Positions 37,643-47,154 of a stretch of DNA of 64,000 bases are shown here, piece after piece (the stretch's first letter is position 1; every line of letters starts with the position of its first letter). The position numbers and the translations under genes were made by a program. Under the pieces are notes generated by a model. It made no database searches. It was not told the DNA's origin and was given only the letters and a program-made list of their open reading frames with translations. This DNA comes from Clostridiaceae bacterium (lineage in GTDB: Bacteria; Bacillota; Clostridia; Peptostreptococcales; Natronincolaceae): positions 62,001 to 126,000 of the forward strand of contig JAHDLO010000011.1 of NCBI GenBank assembly GCA_018432235.1. Reading direction: 5' to 3'.

Positions 37643-37666
37643 AAAAATCATATAGGCGGTGAGAGG

Positions 37667-38089
37667 GTGAATTACATATTCGGAGCGTTGGTGGGAGGCC
37701 TCATAGCCATTATGGTCAGTGTTAATGGACAGCTGTCGGTTTATACGACGGTCTATTTCAGTGCCGCTGTGGCTCATCTGGTAGCAGCAGGGGGCTCATT
37801 TTTGTTAACCCTTATATATCCTGATGGCTCGGAGAGAAAAAAGAAGCTTCCGATCTATTTTTACCTTACGGGAATATTAGGTGCAATAATTATTGTTTTG
37901 AACAATGTTACTTTTAAAGCATTAGGGGTATCTATAACAGTGGCATTGATGCTTCTGGGGCAAATGCTGGCATCCTTGGTTATAGACAGCCTTGGTCTAT
38001 TTAACATGGAGAAGGTGTCCACAGGAAAAGAAAAGATACCAGGGTTAGTCATAATTATTATCGGAATCATTATGATTATGCTTAGCTAG
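37667..38089 (+). CDS. DUF606/YdcZ half-size DMT transporter, subunit 1
   Basis: A 140-residue protein with five hydrophobic segments, starting NYIFGALVGGLIAIMVSVNG. The DMT-superfamily motif LNNVTFKALGVSITVALMLLGQ is characteristic of YdcZ proteins. Start GTG 37667 after GCGGTGAGAGG. A second homologue follows, suggesting a heteromeric transporter. Substrate unknown. Confidence 0.82.
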   Translation: MNYIFGALVGGLIAIMVSVNGQLSVYTTVYFSAAVAHLVAAGGSFLLTLIYPDGSERKKKLPIYFYLTGILGAIIIVLNNVTFKALGVSITVALMLLGQMLASLVIDSLGLFNMEKVSTGKEKIPGLVIIIIGIIMIMLS

Positions 38090-38257
38090 TTAGTGCCTTG
38101 GCCATAAATTGGGCGCAGCAATGAGGAAATCTTTTTTAGGTCAAGGCAGAGGAAGAGGGCATATGGGGCTATATTACGGCTGACGACAACGCAGTCCTGG
38201 AGAAAAATAACCATTACTGACCAAGAATTCAGTCGGTCAAGGATTAAGGAGGCTGAA

Positions 38258-38704
38258 ATGACAGTATTATATGGCGTATTAGCTATAATGGCAGGTATTA
38301 TTATCACAGCTTCTTCTACACTAAACGCACAGTTGGGCAAGGGTATAGGCACCTACAGAGCTGCCCTTTTTCATAATGGTGTTGGGGCATTAATTGCCAC
38401 AGCAATAGCTCTGGCTACCACAGGGAATTTGTATAGCATAAGTAATCTAAGCGGTGTGCCCCTTTACTTATTTAGCGGAGGCATAATTACCTTAGCGGTG
38501 GTGGTGGGAACCATAAAGCTGGTGCCCAGAATACCGATTATCTACACCACACTATCGGTTTTTGTAGGACAGTTCTTTATCGGATTTATCATCGATTGGT
38601 GGATGGGTATTAAATTTTCCCCCGGCAAAATAATCGGCTTTTGTATAGTATTTATAGGATTATTAATAAATATTTATATAGAAGGACAAAAAAAGAAGGA
38701 ATAG
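38258..38704 (+). CDS. DUF606/YdcZ half-size DMT transporter, subunit 2
   Basis: A 148-residue, five-helix protein of the same family (SSTLNAQLGKGIGTYRAALF and LVPRIPIIYTTLSVFVGQFF). AAGGAGG precedes the ATG. The 168-base gap from subunit 1 holds an imperfect inverted repeat (TGCCTTGGCC / GGTCAAGGCA), so the two may be regulated separately or the gap may contain a decayed gene end. Confidence 0.82.
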   Translation: MTVLYGVLAIMAGIIITASSTLNAQLGKGIGTYRAALFHNGVGALIATAIALATTGNLYSISNLSGVPLYLFSGGIITLAVVVGTIKLVPRIPIIYTTLSVFVGQFFIGFIIDWWMGIKFSPGKIIGFCIVFIGLLINIYIEGQKKKE

Positions 38705-38791
38705 ATAGAGAAGTTTTCTGCAATTTATAGTATAATTTTAAATTATATCTCGGAACACGAAATTTATTTAATCAAATAAGGTGGGAGAAAA

Positions 38792-40123
38792 ATGGTATAT
38801 CAGGATAAGCAAAAAATGCTGACAGAAATTTTAGAATCTGGGGAAAAAATAATAGATGACTTTAGAATAGGGGTGGAGATTGAGCATATCGTAGTTGATA
38901 AGACTACCTTTGAATCCATAAACTATTATCAGGAAAATGGTATCGAGAAAATACTTAAGCGGCTTGTGACATTTGATTACAAGCCTAAATATGAAGGCGA
39001 TTATTTAATAGGGCTGGAGAGGGAAGATGCCATAATAACATTAGAGCCCGGCGGCCAGCTGGAAATAAGCATCAGACCCTGTAGCTCACTACAGGAAATT
39101 GAACACATATATCTTGTTTTTTTGCAGCAGCTTATTCCAATACTGGAGGAGCAAAATCAATTGCTGCTGAGTATCGGCTATCATCCTAAAAGCAGTATCT
39201 TAGAGATTCCCTTTAATCCTAAAAAGCGGTATGAGCTGATGTCTGCCTATCTTAAGGAGAAGGGGACCCATGCTCATAATATGATGAAGGGTACCGCCGC
39301 ATTGCAGGTGACCATTGATTATAAAGACCAGGAGGACTTTATTAAGAAGCTAAGGGTTGCAAGCTTTTTATCCCCTGTCTTAGCCTATATATCCGATAAT
39401 GCCCCAGTGTTTGAGGGCCGGTTATTCGAAAAGCACAGTATAAGAAGCTTAATATGGCAAAACACCGATAGGGCCAGAAGCGGTATCATACCGGGTGTGA
39501 TGGATAAGGCAGCATTTGGCTATGAGGATTATGCAGACTATCTTCTGAAGGTGGAGCCAATTCTTATAATGAAGGATAACCATACCATATCCACAAAGGA
39601 TGCTACAACTGAAGAGCTAATGGAGAAATATAGCTTTACAAAGGATGAATTAATGCACATTATGACAATGGTCTTCCCTGATGTTAGGGGTAAAAGATAT
39701 CTGGAAATCAGGATGGGTGACAGCCTGCCATTTCCCTTCAATTTTTCATACATTGCTTTAATTAAGGCAATATTCTACAATGAAGCGGCATTAAACAAAC
39801 TCTATGAGCTTTCAAGCCAGTTGGATTCAAAGGTAATGGAGACTTATAAGGAAGACATGATGCGGCTGGGTGGAAAGGGCAAATTCTTAAACGGAGAAAT
39901 TCAGGATTTTGTGGTTTATCTGTTGGATTTAGTAAAGGTTGGCATGACGGAAAAGGAGCTTCAATATATAGCGCCTCTGGAGGAGCTGCTTAGAGGTGGA
40001 AAAAATGTTGCACAGCTATCGAAGGAGCTATTACAGGAAAAGGGTATAGGTGCCCTTGAATGGTGTGGATTGAATAGGATAATACAGGAGGGGGAGTATT
40101 ATGCAGACAAGAGAATTATTTGA
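38792..40123 (+). CDS. gshA: Glutamate-cysteine ligase-like enzyme (GshA/GCS2 type)
   Basis: A 443-residue enzyme of the plant/alphaproteobacterial-type glutamate-cysteine ligase group, which also includes EgtA. Family segments: RIGVEIEHIVVD at the N-terminus, ITLEPGGQLEISIRPCSSL near residue 92, and MMKGTAALQVTIDY with a conserved Thr/Gln. It should make gamma-glutamylcysteine from glutamate and cysteine using ATP. The 3' end overlaps the ATP-grasp gene by 23 bases, so the product of one is probably the substrate of the other. Confidence 0.85.
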   Translation: MVYQDKQKMLTEILESGEKIIDDFRIGVEIEHIVVDKTTFESINYYQENGIEKILKRLVTFDYKPKYEGDYLIGLEREDAIITLEPGGQLEISIRPCSSLQEIEHIYLVFLQQLIPILEEQNQLLLSIGYHPKSSILEIPFNPKKRYELMSAYLKEKGTHAHNMMKGTAALQVTIDYKDQEDFIKKLRVASFLSPVLAYISDNAPVFEGRLFEKHSIRSLIWQNTDRARSGIIPGVMDKAAFGYEDYADYLLKVEPILIMKDNHTISTKDATTEELMEKYSFTKDELMHIMTMVFPDVRGKRYLEIRMGDSLPFPFNFSYIALIKAIFYNEAALNKLYELSSQLDSKVMETYKEDMMRLGGKGKFLNGEIQDFVVYLLDLVKVGMTEKELQYIAPLEELLRGGKNVAQLSKELLQEKGIGALEWCGLNRIIQEGEYYADKRII

Positions 40124-41438
40124 TGGATATAAGGCCAGAATTTTAAAGGATAAAGCACTGTACCATGCTTCTTATAAACAGGTGCTGGAGGAGGTGGCAA
40201 ATTCCACAGCCCAGTATAAGGGGAAGCCGGTGGAGTTTTTATATCAGCCTATGTTTTTGAAGGACGAGGATTATCAACGCTTTGATAGGCTGACATCAGA
40301 GCTTTACTCGATATTGAACAAGGTGATTAAGCAGTATTTAGAGGATGTCAGCTTTAGGCGACATTTTGGCTTCTCTCCCTTATTGGAGACGCTTATACTA
40401 AAGGACCCCGGCTACAGCACTGCAGTACCCATTGGTAGGTTTGATATTTTTTATCATTACGACACAGGAAGCTTTCAGTTTTGTGAGCTGAATGCCGATG
40501 GCTCCTCAGGAATGGTGGAACAGCAGGAGCTGGCAAGGATTTTTAAGTCCTCTACTGCCCTTAAGGCATATGAGTCGGAATATAGCATAAGAGATTTCGA
40601 GCTATTTGACTCATGGGTTCAGATATTACAGGATAAATATAGGGAGTTTAGCGGTTCAGATGATAAGCCACAGGTAGCCATAGTAGATTGGCTTCAGGCA
40701 GAGCCTCCAAGTGAGTTCCTGGAATTTAGCAGCGCGTTTGAAAGGGACGGCTGCAAGGCAGTAATAGCCGATCCGAGATGGTTGGAATACAGAGAGGGCA
40801 GCCTATATTATAAGGATTTTAGAATAGACTGTATATATAGAAGGGCCGTCACCTGGGAAATCATTGAAAGGGAGCAGGAAGCAAGAGCGTTTATTGATGC
40901 CTATTTGGATGGCGCTGTATGTGTGGTGGGACCTCTTAGATCGCAGGTGATACACAATAAAATTGTATTTGCCCTCCTCCATGATGAAGAAAAAACCCCA
41001 TTCCTAACCGAGGAGGAAAGGGAGTTTGTCCGAAGGCACATACCATATACTAAAATATTTGATATCAATGATAAGGCGCTTGTAGATTATACTATACAGA
41101 ATAAAAACAGTCTTGTACTTAAGCCAATGGATAAGTATGCCTCTAAGGGAGTAAGAATAGGTGAAGATTATTCAATAGAGGAATGGAAGAGTATTATTCA
41201 GACTGAGGCAAAGGAGGAATATTTGCTGCAGGAATTCTGCAGGGTTCCAAAGGTTTCGATGGCCTTTTTTAATCAGGAGGAGCAGGCGGTTGAATTTAAG
41301 GATAGCAACTATATTATAGGTCTCTTTATGTATGATGGCAGGCTGCAGGGTGTATATACACGAACCGGGACAAAGAATATCATAGGAAGTATTGTCGAGT
41401 GCTTTACGGTACCGAACTTTATATTTTCTGAGAAATAA
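40101..41438 (+). CDS. ATP-grasp ligase, glutathionylspermidine-synthase-like
   Basis: A 445-residue ATP-grasp protein. CELNADGSSGMVEQQEL near residue 130 and LKPMDKYASKGVRIG near residue 340 are ATP-grasp magnesium/ATP-binding segments of the glutathionylspermidine synthase type. The amidase half of that enzyme is absent. AGGAGGGGGAG precedes the ATG inside the end of gshA. Translational coupling to gshA suggests it adds an amine or amino acid to gamma-glutamylcysteine: glycine to give glutathione, or something else. Only the fold is secure. Confidence 0.75.
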   Translation: MQTRELFDGYKARILKDKALYHASYKQVLEEVANSTAQYKGKPVEFLYQPMFLKDEDYQRFDRLTSELYSILNKVIKQYLEDVSFRRHFGFSPLLETLILKDPGYSTAVPIGRFDIFYHYDTGSFQFCELNADGSSGMVEQQELARIFKSSTALKAYESEYSIRDFELFDSWVQILQDKYREFSGSDDKPQVAIVDWLQAEPPSEFLEFSSAFERDGCKAVIADPRWLEYREGSLYYKDFRIDCIYRRAVTWEIIEREQEARAFIDAYLDGAVCVVGPLRSQVIHNKIVFALLHDEEKTPFLTEEEREFVRRHIPYTKIFDINDKALVDYTIQNKNSLVLKPMDKYASKGVRIGEDYSIEEWKSIIQTEAKEEYLLQEFCRVPKVSMAFFNQEEQAVEFKDSNYIIGLFMYDGRLQGVYTRTGTKNIIGSIVECFTVPNFIFSEK

Positions 41439-41486
41439 AAAAATAGCAGTCAAGGGGGCATGGCTTCATGGCTGCTTTCTTTGTTG

Positions 41487-41634
41487 TTTCATAGGAAAGT
41501 TCGTTTTTTTCCTATGAAATGGGGGGTTGTTAAGGGGGGTGTGCCCCCTTATTAGAATTAGGAGGGTACAGCGAAGCGTCCTAGGGAACGCATGGGTTCC
41601 CTGAAAAACAAACGTGGCGAAGCCACTTTTGTTC
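41487..41634 (+). repeat. Structured dispersed repeat, copy A (full length)
   Basis: Three to four hairpins in series: TTCATAGGAAA/TTTCCTATGAA, GGGGGGTGTGCCCCC, AGGGAAC/GGTTCCCT, and ACGTGGC-GAA-GCCAC with a TTTTG tail. It matches 62802-62947 throughout. In two stems both partners differ between the copies while pairing is kept. It lies in front of truA, on the same strand. Confidence 0.8.
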
Positions 41635-41680
41635 AAATACTGCTGATATATAAAAAAAAATAAGTAAAGGAGAGCTGTGC

Positions 41681-42421
41681 TTGAGAAACATAAAAATGAT
41701 AATAGAATACGACGGCAGCCGATATAAGGGATGGCAAAGATTGCAGGGGGGAGAAAGCACAATACAGGGAAAGCTAGAGGACGTCATAAGTCAGATGGTA
41801 AAAGCGCCTACGGAAATTATAGGCTCTGGGAGAACGGATGCCGGCGCCCATGCCCGTAATCAGGTGGCAAACTTTAGTACAAGCAGTGACATGTCCCTAA
41901 AGGATATGCAGGATTATATAAATCATTACCTGCCGCAGGATATTGTAGTTAAGCGGCTGGAGGAAATGGAGGCCAGATTTCACAGCAGGTACAATGCAAA
42001 GGGGAAGCAATATATTTATCAAATATGGAATAGTAAAATACCCTCCGCATTTCAACGAAAATACAGCTACTATGTACCGGATGAGCTAAGGCTGGAGGAA
42101 ATGAGGAAGGCCGCCGACAAGCTTTTGGGAAGCCATGATTTTAAAGCCTTTTCATCGGTTAAGAAGTCCAACAAGTCCACCGTCAGAAATATAACCGCTA
42201 TTGATATAGTTAAAGAAAAGGAAATGCTGGTGATTTCAATTACAGGTGATGGATTCCTGTACAATATGGTGAGAATAATCGTGGGGACACTTCTGGAAAT
42301 AGGCCTGGGGCATAAGGATAGTGGCTATATAGATGAAATATTCAAATCCGGTAAGAGAATGGAGGCTGGTTTTACAGTGCCGCCTCAGGGACTTTTTCTT
42401 CAAGAGGTATATTATCGGTAG
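41681..42421 (+). CDS. truA: tRNA pseudouridine(38-40) synthase
   Basis: A 246-residue TruA. The catalytic Asp is in SGRTDAGAHARNQVANF near residue 52. The N-terminal KMIIEYDGSRYKGWQR is typical. Start TTG 41681 is supported by AAAGGAGAG 6 bases upstream; the first ATG (41696) would remove the family N-terminal strand. A structured repeat precedes it, and the usual ecf/ribosomal neighbours are absent. Confidence 0.94.
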   Translation: MRNIKMIIEYDGSRYKGWQRLQGGESTIQGKLEDVISQMVKAPTEIIGSGRTDAGAHARNQVANFSTSSDMSLKDMQDYINHYLPQDIVVKRLEEMEARFHSRYNAKGKQYIYQIWNSKIPSAFQRKYSYYVPDELRLEEMRKAADKLLGSHDFKAFSSVKKSNKSTVRNITAIDIVKEKEMLVISITGDGFLYNMVRIIVGTLLEIGLGHKDSGYIDEIFKSGKRMEAGFTVPPQGLFLQEVYYR

Positions 42422-42429
42422 GATACAGA

Positions 42430-42453
42430 AAGAGCTTTATATAGGCTCTTTTT
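42430..42453 (+). terminator. Terminator of truA
   Basis: AGAGC and GGCTCT pair around TTTATATA, followed by TTTTTG. Confidence 0.7.
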
Positions 42454-42496
42454 GTAGTTTTTTGGCAATAATAATAGTTGGAGAGGAGTGTTGAAA

Positions 42497-43210
42497 ATGG
42501 AGGATTATCTATTTGTGTTTTTTAGGATTATTACTATTATGCCACTTCTGGTCTTTGTTACTATATACATTATGGGGAAAAGACCTATTGGCGAGCTGCC
42601 GGTATTTGATTTTCTAACAGTAGTTACCATGGGGGCGGTTGTGGGAGCAGACATAGCAGAGCCGGATATAGCCCATGCACCTACTGTTTTTGCCATCATT
42701 GTTCTGGCACTCTTTCAGTATTTTGTAAGCAATTGGATTATTAAAAACAGGAGATTTGGGAGATTGATTACCTTTGAGCCAACTTTGATCATGGAAAATG
42801 GTAAATTTTTGGTCAAAAATCTGAAGGGGATAAAGTATTCAATAGACGAGGTTCTGATGCTGCTTAGAGAGAAGGATATATTTGATTTTGATGAGGTGCA
42901 ATATGCAGTCATAGAATCCAATGGAAAGCTGACGGTATTAAGGCGGGCAGAGATTACACCTGCCACACCTCAGGACTTAAACCTTCAGGTAAAGGCAAAG
43001 GAGGTACCGATGGTGGTTATTATCGAGGGAAAGCTGGATCATCACAGTGTCAGCAGGCTAAGTTTGTCGGAGGAAAAGATTATATTTATGGCCAGGGAAC
43101 AAGGCTATGTTACTATAGCAGATATTTTTCTGGCCACCTATACGAAGGATAAGGGCTTGATCATATCTCCCTATGATGTAAACAGAGACAATATAAATAT
43201 TGAGCATTAG
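42497..43210 (+). CDS. DUF421/YetF-type membrane protein
   Basis: A 237-residue protein with three N-terminal membrane segments (~8-27, 34-54, 58-80) containing IYIMGKRPIGELPVFDFL, the family hallmark. A soluble C-terminal domain includes FEPTLIMENGKFLVKNLK. Members affect cell-envelope or spore properties in Bacillus; the molecular role is unknown. ATG 42497 after GGAGAGGAG is preferred to GTG 42488. Confidence 0.85.
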   Translation: MEDYLFVFFRIITIMPLLVFVTIYIMGKRPIGELPVFDFLTVVTMGAVVGADIAEPDIAHAPTVFAIIVLALFQYFVSNWIIKNRRFGRLITFEPTLIMENGKFLVKNLKGIKYSIDEVLMLLREKDIFDFDEVQYAVIESNGKLTVLRRAEITPATPQDLNLQVKAKEVPMVVIIEGKLDHHSVSRLSLSEEKIIFMAREQGYVTIADIFLATYTKDKGLIISPYDVNRDNINIEH

Positions 43211-43297
43211 TGTTTTATACTTATTGAAGCCGTCTAATAAAATATATATAATATAACTAAAGACAAAAAAATAACCGAAAAGGACAAGGATGAAAAT

Positions 43298-44488
43298 ATG
43301 AGGCTAAAATGGGATAAACAATATCTAAAATACTCTTTATATGGCTTTTTGACCGTAGCGCTATCGATTTTATTTTATCTTTTGCTTAACAATGCCGGTT
43401 ATCTATATCAGATATTTAGCCGCAGCTTTGGCGTCGTCAGAAGGCTTCTAAGTCCCTTTATTATAGGCGCATCCATTGCCTATCTCTTAAATCCCGGAGT
43501 GAGATGGTTTGAAAAAAGAGCTTACAGCAGAATTGCTTTTTTAAAGCGCTACAAAAAGCTTACAAGGCTTCTTAGCATACTTTCTATGTATTTAATATTG
43601 ATAAGTGGTATAGCGCTACTAATAGTCTTTGTAGCACCGCAGATTACCAATAATATTCGTGATATCATTAATAATGTAGACAATTATTATACCTTCACAA
43701 CAGAGCATATAAACCGGTGGATGGATGATATTGAGGCCTTTAGCTCCTATAATATATCCGAGCTTGTGGATGCACGTTTGAACAGCCTGTTCCAGAATGC
43801 TGAGGAAATTCTGATTTATGTTCTAAACAATCTGATAAACAGTATTCTTTCTATAACCTATGGATTAATGAATTTTATAATTGGCCTTATCGTATCCTTT
43901 TACCTGCTTATGGATAAGGAGTCCTTTAAGGAAGGGATTATAAAAGTATTGAGAATTATATGGCGGGATGAAAAGGTAGCCAATATTAGGATTTTTGGCA
44001 GGGAAGCAGACACCCTCTTTGCAAGGTTTATCGTAGGTAAATCCATCGACTCCTTTATAATCGCATGTATATGCTTTCTAGGCTTAAAGATAATTGGGAT
44101 ACGATATGCATTATTGCTAAGTGTTATCATAGGAATTACCAATATGATACCATATTTCGGACCCTTTATCGGAGCGGTTCCGGCGGTGATCATAACCTTT
44201 TTTGACAGTCCGCTAAATGCCCTGTGGCTTGTAATCTTCATATTAGCTTTACAGCAATTCGACGGTTTGATTCTAGGTCCTAAAATATTGGGGGATAGCG
44301 TTGGTGTTACACCCTTCTGGATCATATTTTCCATAGTTGTAGGTGGAAAGCTGTTTGGTGTTTTAGGCATGTTTTTAGGCGTACCTGTCATTGCCGTCGT
44401 CAGGCTGATGGTCAACAGATTTATAGATAGGCGGCTGGAGCTTAAGGAAGCTAGGCAGAAGGTTAAAGATAATAATATCAGCACATAA
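43298..44488 (+). CDS. AI-2E family transporter-like permease
   Basis: A 396-residue membrane protein with about eight hydrophobic segments and the family segments GASIAYLLNPGVRWFEKR, GLIVSFYLLMDKESFKEG and GPKILGDSVGVTPFWIIFS. The family includes autoinducer exporters and ion antiporters, so the function is open. The AAGGACAAGG site is weak but correctly placed. Confidence 0.87.
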   Translation: MRLKWDKQYLKYSLYGFLTVALSILFYLLLNNAGYLYQIFSRSFGVVRRLLSPFIIGASIAYLLNPGVRWFEKRAYSRIAFLKRYKKLTRLLSILSMYLILISGIALLIVFVAPQITNNIRDIINNVDNYYTFTTEHINRWMDDIEAFSSYNISELVDARLNSLFQNAEEILIYVLNNLINSILSITYGLMNFIIGLIVSFYLLMDKESFKEGIIKVLRIIWRDEKVANIRIFGREADTLFARFIVGKSIDSFIIACICFLGLKIIGIRYALLLSVIIGITNMIPYFGPFIGAVPAVIITFFDSPLNALWLVIFILALQQFDGLILGPKILGDSVGVTPFWIIFSIVVGGKLFGVLGMFLGVPVIAVVRLMVNRFIDRRLELKEARQKVKDNNIST

Positions 44489-44563
44489 TTAAAGCAATAG
44501 ACACGGCACCCCTTGTATTCTTTCTTAAAATGGAGAAGCTATAGTACTAGGAGGTGCTTTTTT

Positions 44564-45589
44564 ATGAAGCTATGGAAGCCGGATAGAGTTTATTTTGAAG
44601 CAGCGGCAAGAGAAACTGAATTGGGGAAACAGGTATTGGAATATTGTAGGGTAAATGATATTCCGGTTTTGGCCACCACCTCCCATAATCAGGTGAGGGA
44701 TTTGCCGGGGAAGGATGAAAAGGCAAAGTTCGCAGCAGCTAAAAAGACATTGATCATTGGAATAAAAAAGAGTCAAAAGCTGGAGGTCTGTAGACCATCA
44801 GCAGATTATCAATTCTCCCTTATGACCAATTGTCCAGGGGCCTGTGAGTATTGCTATCTATTTACAACACAGGGGAAAAAGCCCTTTGTCAGGGTATATG
44901 GCAATTTAGAGGAAATTTACGAAACCATAGATAAGTACATCGAGAAAAAATTACCTGAAACAACGGTATTTGAAGCCGCAAGTACAGGGGACCCATTAGG
45001 TATTGAGCATATAACAGGAGGACTTAAGAGAACAATTGAGCATTTCGGAGAATTGGAAAAAGGGAGATTAAGGGTTGTAACTAAATATTCAAATGTGGAT
45101 ACATTGTTGGATATAGCCCACAATAAGCATACCCGCTTTAGGTTCAGCATAAATTCCAGCTATGTCATCAATAATTTTGAGCATAATGTAGATAGCCTTG
45201 AGGATAGAGTTGAGGCTGCCTCAAAAATGCAGAAGGCTGGATATCCACTGGGTTTCATCATTGCACCAATAATGCTACATCAGGATTGGCAAAGAGAATA
45301 TCGTGAAATGCTGGAAAAGCTGTATGATGGTATTGGCAGTGGCAGAGACAGCTTCTTTACCTTTGAACTGATTCAGCATAGATTTACAATGAATGCAAAG
45401 GATATTATAGAGACAAGATACCCAAATACAAAGCTGGAGATGAATCCGGAGGAAAGGGAAAAAAAGTGGGGAAAATACGGTAGGATTAAGTATGTTTATA
45501 AAAAAGAGGAAGCAATGGAGCTTAAGGCGTACATAGCAGCCCAGATAACAAGGCTATTTCCTCAAGCTCAAATTCAATACTTCACTTAA
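44564..45589 (+). CDS. splB: Spore photoproduct lyase
   Basis: A 341-residue radical-SAM enzyme that reverses the 5-thyminyl-5,6-dihydrothymine lesion in germinating spores. The cluster motif is CPGACEYCYL (CX3CX2C) near residue 90. Several family segments are present (KPFVRVYGNLEEI, RFRFSINSSYVI). The segment FEAASTGDPLG, which I align with the region of Bacillus Cys141, lacks a cysteine. ATG 44564 follows AGGAGGTG. It implies an endospore-forming host. Confidence 0.92.
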   Translation: MKLWKPDRVYFEAAARETELGKQVLEYCRVNDIPVLATTSHNQVRDLPGKDEKAKFAAAKKTLIIGIKKSQKLEVCRPSADYQFSLMTNCPGACEYCYLFTTQGKKPFVRVYGNLEEIYETIDKYIEKKLPETTVFEAASTGDPLGIEHITGGLKRTIEHFGELEKGRLRVVTKYSNVDTLLDIAHNKHTRFRFSINSSYVINNFEHNVDSLEDRVEAASKMQKAGYPLGFIIAPIMLHQDWQREYREMLEKLYDGIGSGRDSFFTFELIQHRFTMNAKDIIETRYPNTKLEMNPEEREKKWGKYGRIKYVYKKEEAMELKAYIAAQITRLFPQAQIQYFT

Positions 45590-45863
45590 GCCTATATTAG
45601 TTTGAAATATATTACAGAAACCTATATTTGCAGCTGACTGAGCATATAATGATATTGAGCCTGCTACAGCATATATACCTCCCCAACCGCCATTACCTTT
45701 GACAGAATATAGAACTAATCAAAAACTCATAAAGAATTAACTAAGCATTAAAGAAAACTTAATAATATAATGTTATTATTTGAGTGCAGAATAATTATCC
45801 CGAAGCATGGAAAATAGTTATAGGTTCAAATTTTGGGGTAATTTTTAAATAGGAGGTGAGCTT

Positions 45864-47015
45864 ATGAGTAAGAGAATTATTATTATGACTGCTTCAATTG
45901 GCTATGGCCATGATCAAGCAGCAGAGAATTTAAAAAGAGCCATAGCAGCTATTGATTGTACAGCGGAAATAGAAATTATAGATTTTATGAAGCTGCTGCA
46001 TCCTACAATTAGTCAGTTTATCATTAGTACTTATTTAAGAATGATCGACTTATTTCCTAGTGGATACCATTTTCTATATCATATGACCAAAAAACTAAAT
46101 ACTCAGAACAAGGTAAGTGATTTGATTAGCTACAGGTATAAGAAGAAAATAGCCCATATGGTAACAGCAAAGCAGATAGATATGATCGTTTTTACTAACC
46201 CCTTTGCCTCAGTATTGGTTTCTTCGATGAAGAAAAAGGGCAAATTAAATCTCCCCACTGCTACAATTATTACCGACTACACCGCGCATCCTGTCTGGCT
46301 GGATGAAACGATGGATATGTATTTTGTGGCCTGTGATGAATTGAAGCAGGAGCTTATAGAGAGCGGTATAAGCCCTTATAGGATATTTGTATCCGGTATC
46401 CCGATTCATGAGAAATTTGATTTGCCAGTTGATAAAAATGAAGTCATCAGGGAGCAGGATCTTGATCCTCACCTGCCAACACTGCTGGTGATGGGAGGTG
46501 GCCTTGGCCTTGGTCCTATAAAGGAAATTCTGGATGCCATTGGAAGGATAAATGCACCATTGCAGCTGCTGGTGGTGGCGGGTAAGAACTCACAGCTGAA
46601 GCAGGAGTTGGAGAATAAGAGATATAACAGCCTTCATAAGGTTAGGATATACGGATTCTGTAATAATATCAACGAACTGATGGGCGTCTCCCACCTGCTC
46701 ATCTCTAAGTCCGGCGGATTGACAATGACAGAGGCCATCAGCAAGGGCCTTCCGACAATAATAGTTGATCCAATACCTGGGCAGGAGGTTATAAATGCAA
46801 GGTATTTCTCAGGTATAGGAGCCGCTAGAATGGTGGAGGAGCCCGAGGATCTAAAGGCTAATATAGAGGATTTATTATTTCATAATCCTGATAAACGCAA
46901 TGAAATGCTATTAGTAGCCAGAGCCGCAGCTAAGCCAAGGGCTTCCGGAAGCATAGCACTAAGACTGTTGGATCATTTAAAATCATATAATAAGCATAAA
47001 GCCTCTATAAATTAA
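45864..47015 (+). CDS. MGDG synthase-like (UgtP-type) glycosyltransferase
   Basis: A 383-residue GT-B glycosyltransferase. N-terminal MTASIGYGHDQAAENLKRAI is the MGDG-synthase domain; C-terminal SKSGGLTMTEAISKGLPTI and PIPGQEVINARYF bind the nucleotide sugar. Relatives transfer glucose or galactose from UDP-sugar to diacylglycerol to make membrane glycolipids. AGGAGGTG precedes the ATG. Monocistronic with its own terminator; the 274-base gap upstream shows no gene. Confidence 0.9.
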   Translation: MSKRIIIMTASIGYGHDQAAENLKRAIAAIDCTAEIEIIDFMKLLHPTISQFIISTYLRMIDLFPSGYHFLYHMTKKLNTQNKVSDLISYRYKKKIAHMVTAKQIDMIVFTNPFASVLVSSMKKKGKLNLPTATIITDYTAHPVWLDETMDMYFVACDELKQELIESGISPYRIFVSGIPIHEKFDLPVDKNEVIREQDLDPHLPTLLVMGGGLGLGPIKEILDAIGRINAPLQLLVVAGKNSQLKQELENKRYNSLHKVRIYGFCNNINELMGVSHLLISKSGGLTMTEAISKGLPTIIVDPIPGQEVINARYFSGIGAARMVEEPEDLKANIEDLLFHNPDKRNEMLLVARAAAKPRASGSIALRLLDHLKSYNKHKASIN

Positions 47016-47030
47016 GTAGGGGCTTTTTAT
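46998..47030 (+). terminator. Terminator of the glycosyltransferase gene
   Basis: AAAGCCTCTA and TAGGGGCTTTTT pair (one mismatch) with a T tail; it overlaps the stop codon. Confidence 0.75.
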
Positions 47031-47075
47031 GTGTTTAAAATTGCTACCCTTTACATGAATTTGATTTATGTAGCG

Positions 47076-47138
47076 TTGACAAAATAAAGGTGGAAGAATA
47101 TAATGTATACATAGAAACATTTAAATATATCTATGTAT
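47076..47138 (+). promoter_or_regulatory. ars promoter and ArsR operator dyad
   Basis: TTGACA (47076-47081), a 17-base spacer and TATAAT (47099-47104) form a perfect sigma-A promoter. A dyad, ATACATAGA (47107-47115) / TCTATGTAT (47130-47138), covers the start point. This is where an ArsR repressor would bind. Confidence 0.8.
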
Positions 47139-47154
47139 TGGAAGGAAGTGGATT

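Noticed and set aside
45590..45863. Possible tRNA or small RNA gene in the gap after splB
   Set aside because: AT-rich, with a GGTTCAAAT-like string at 45830 only; no cloverleaf arms can be drawn.
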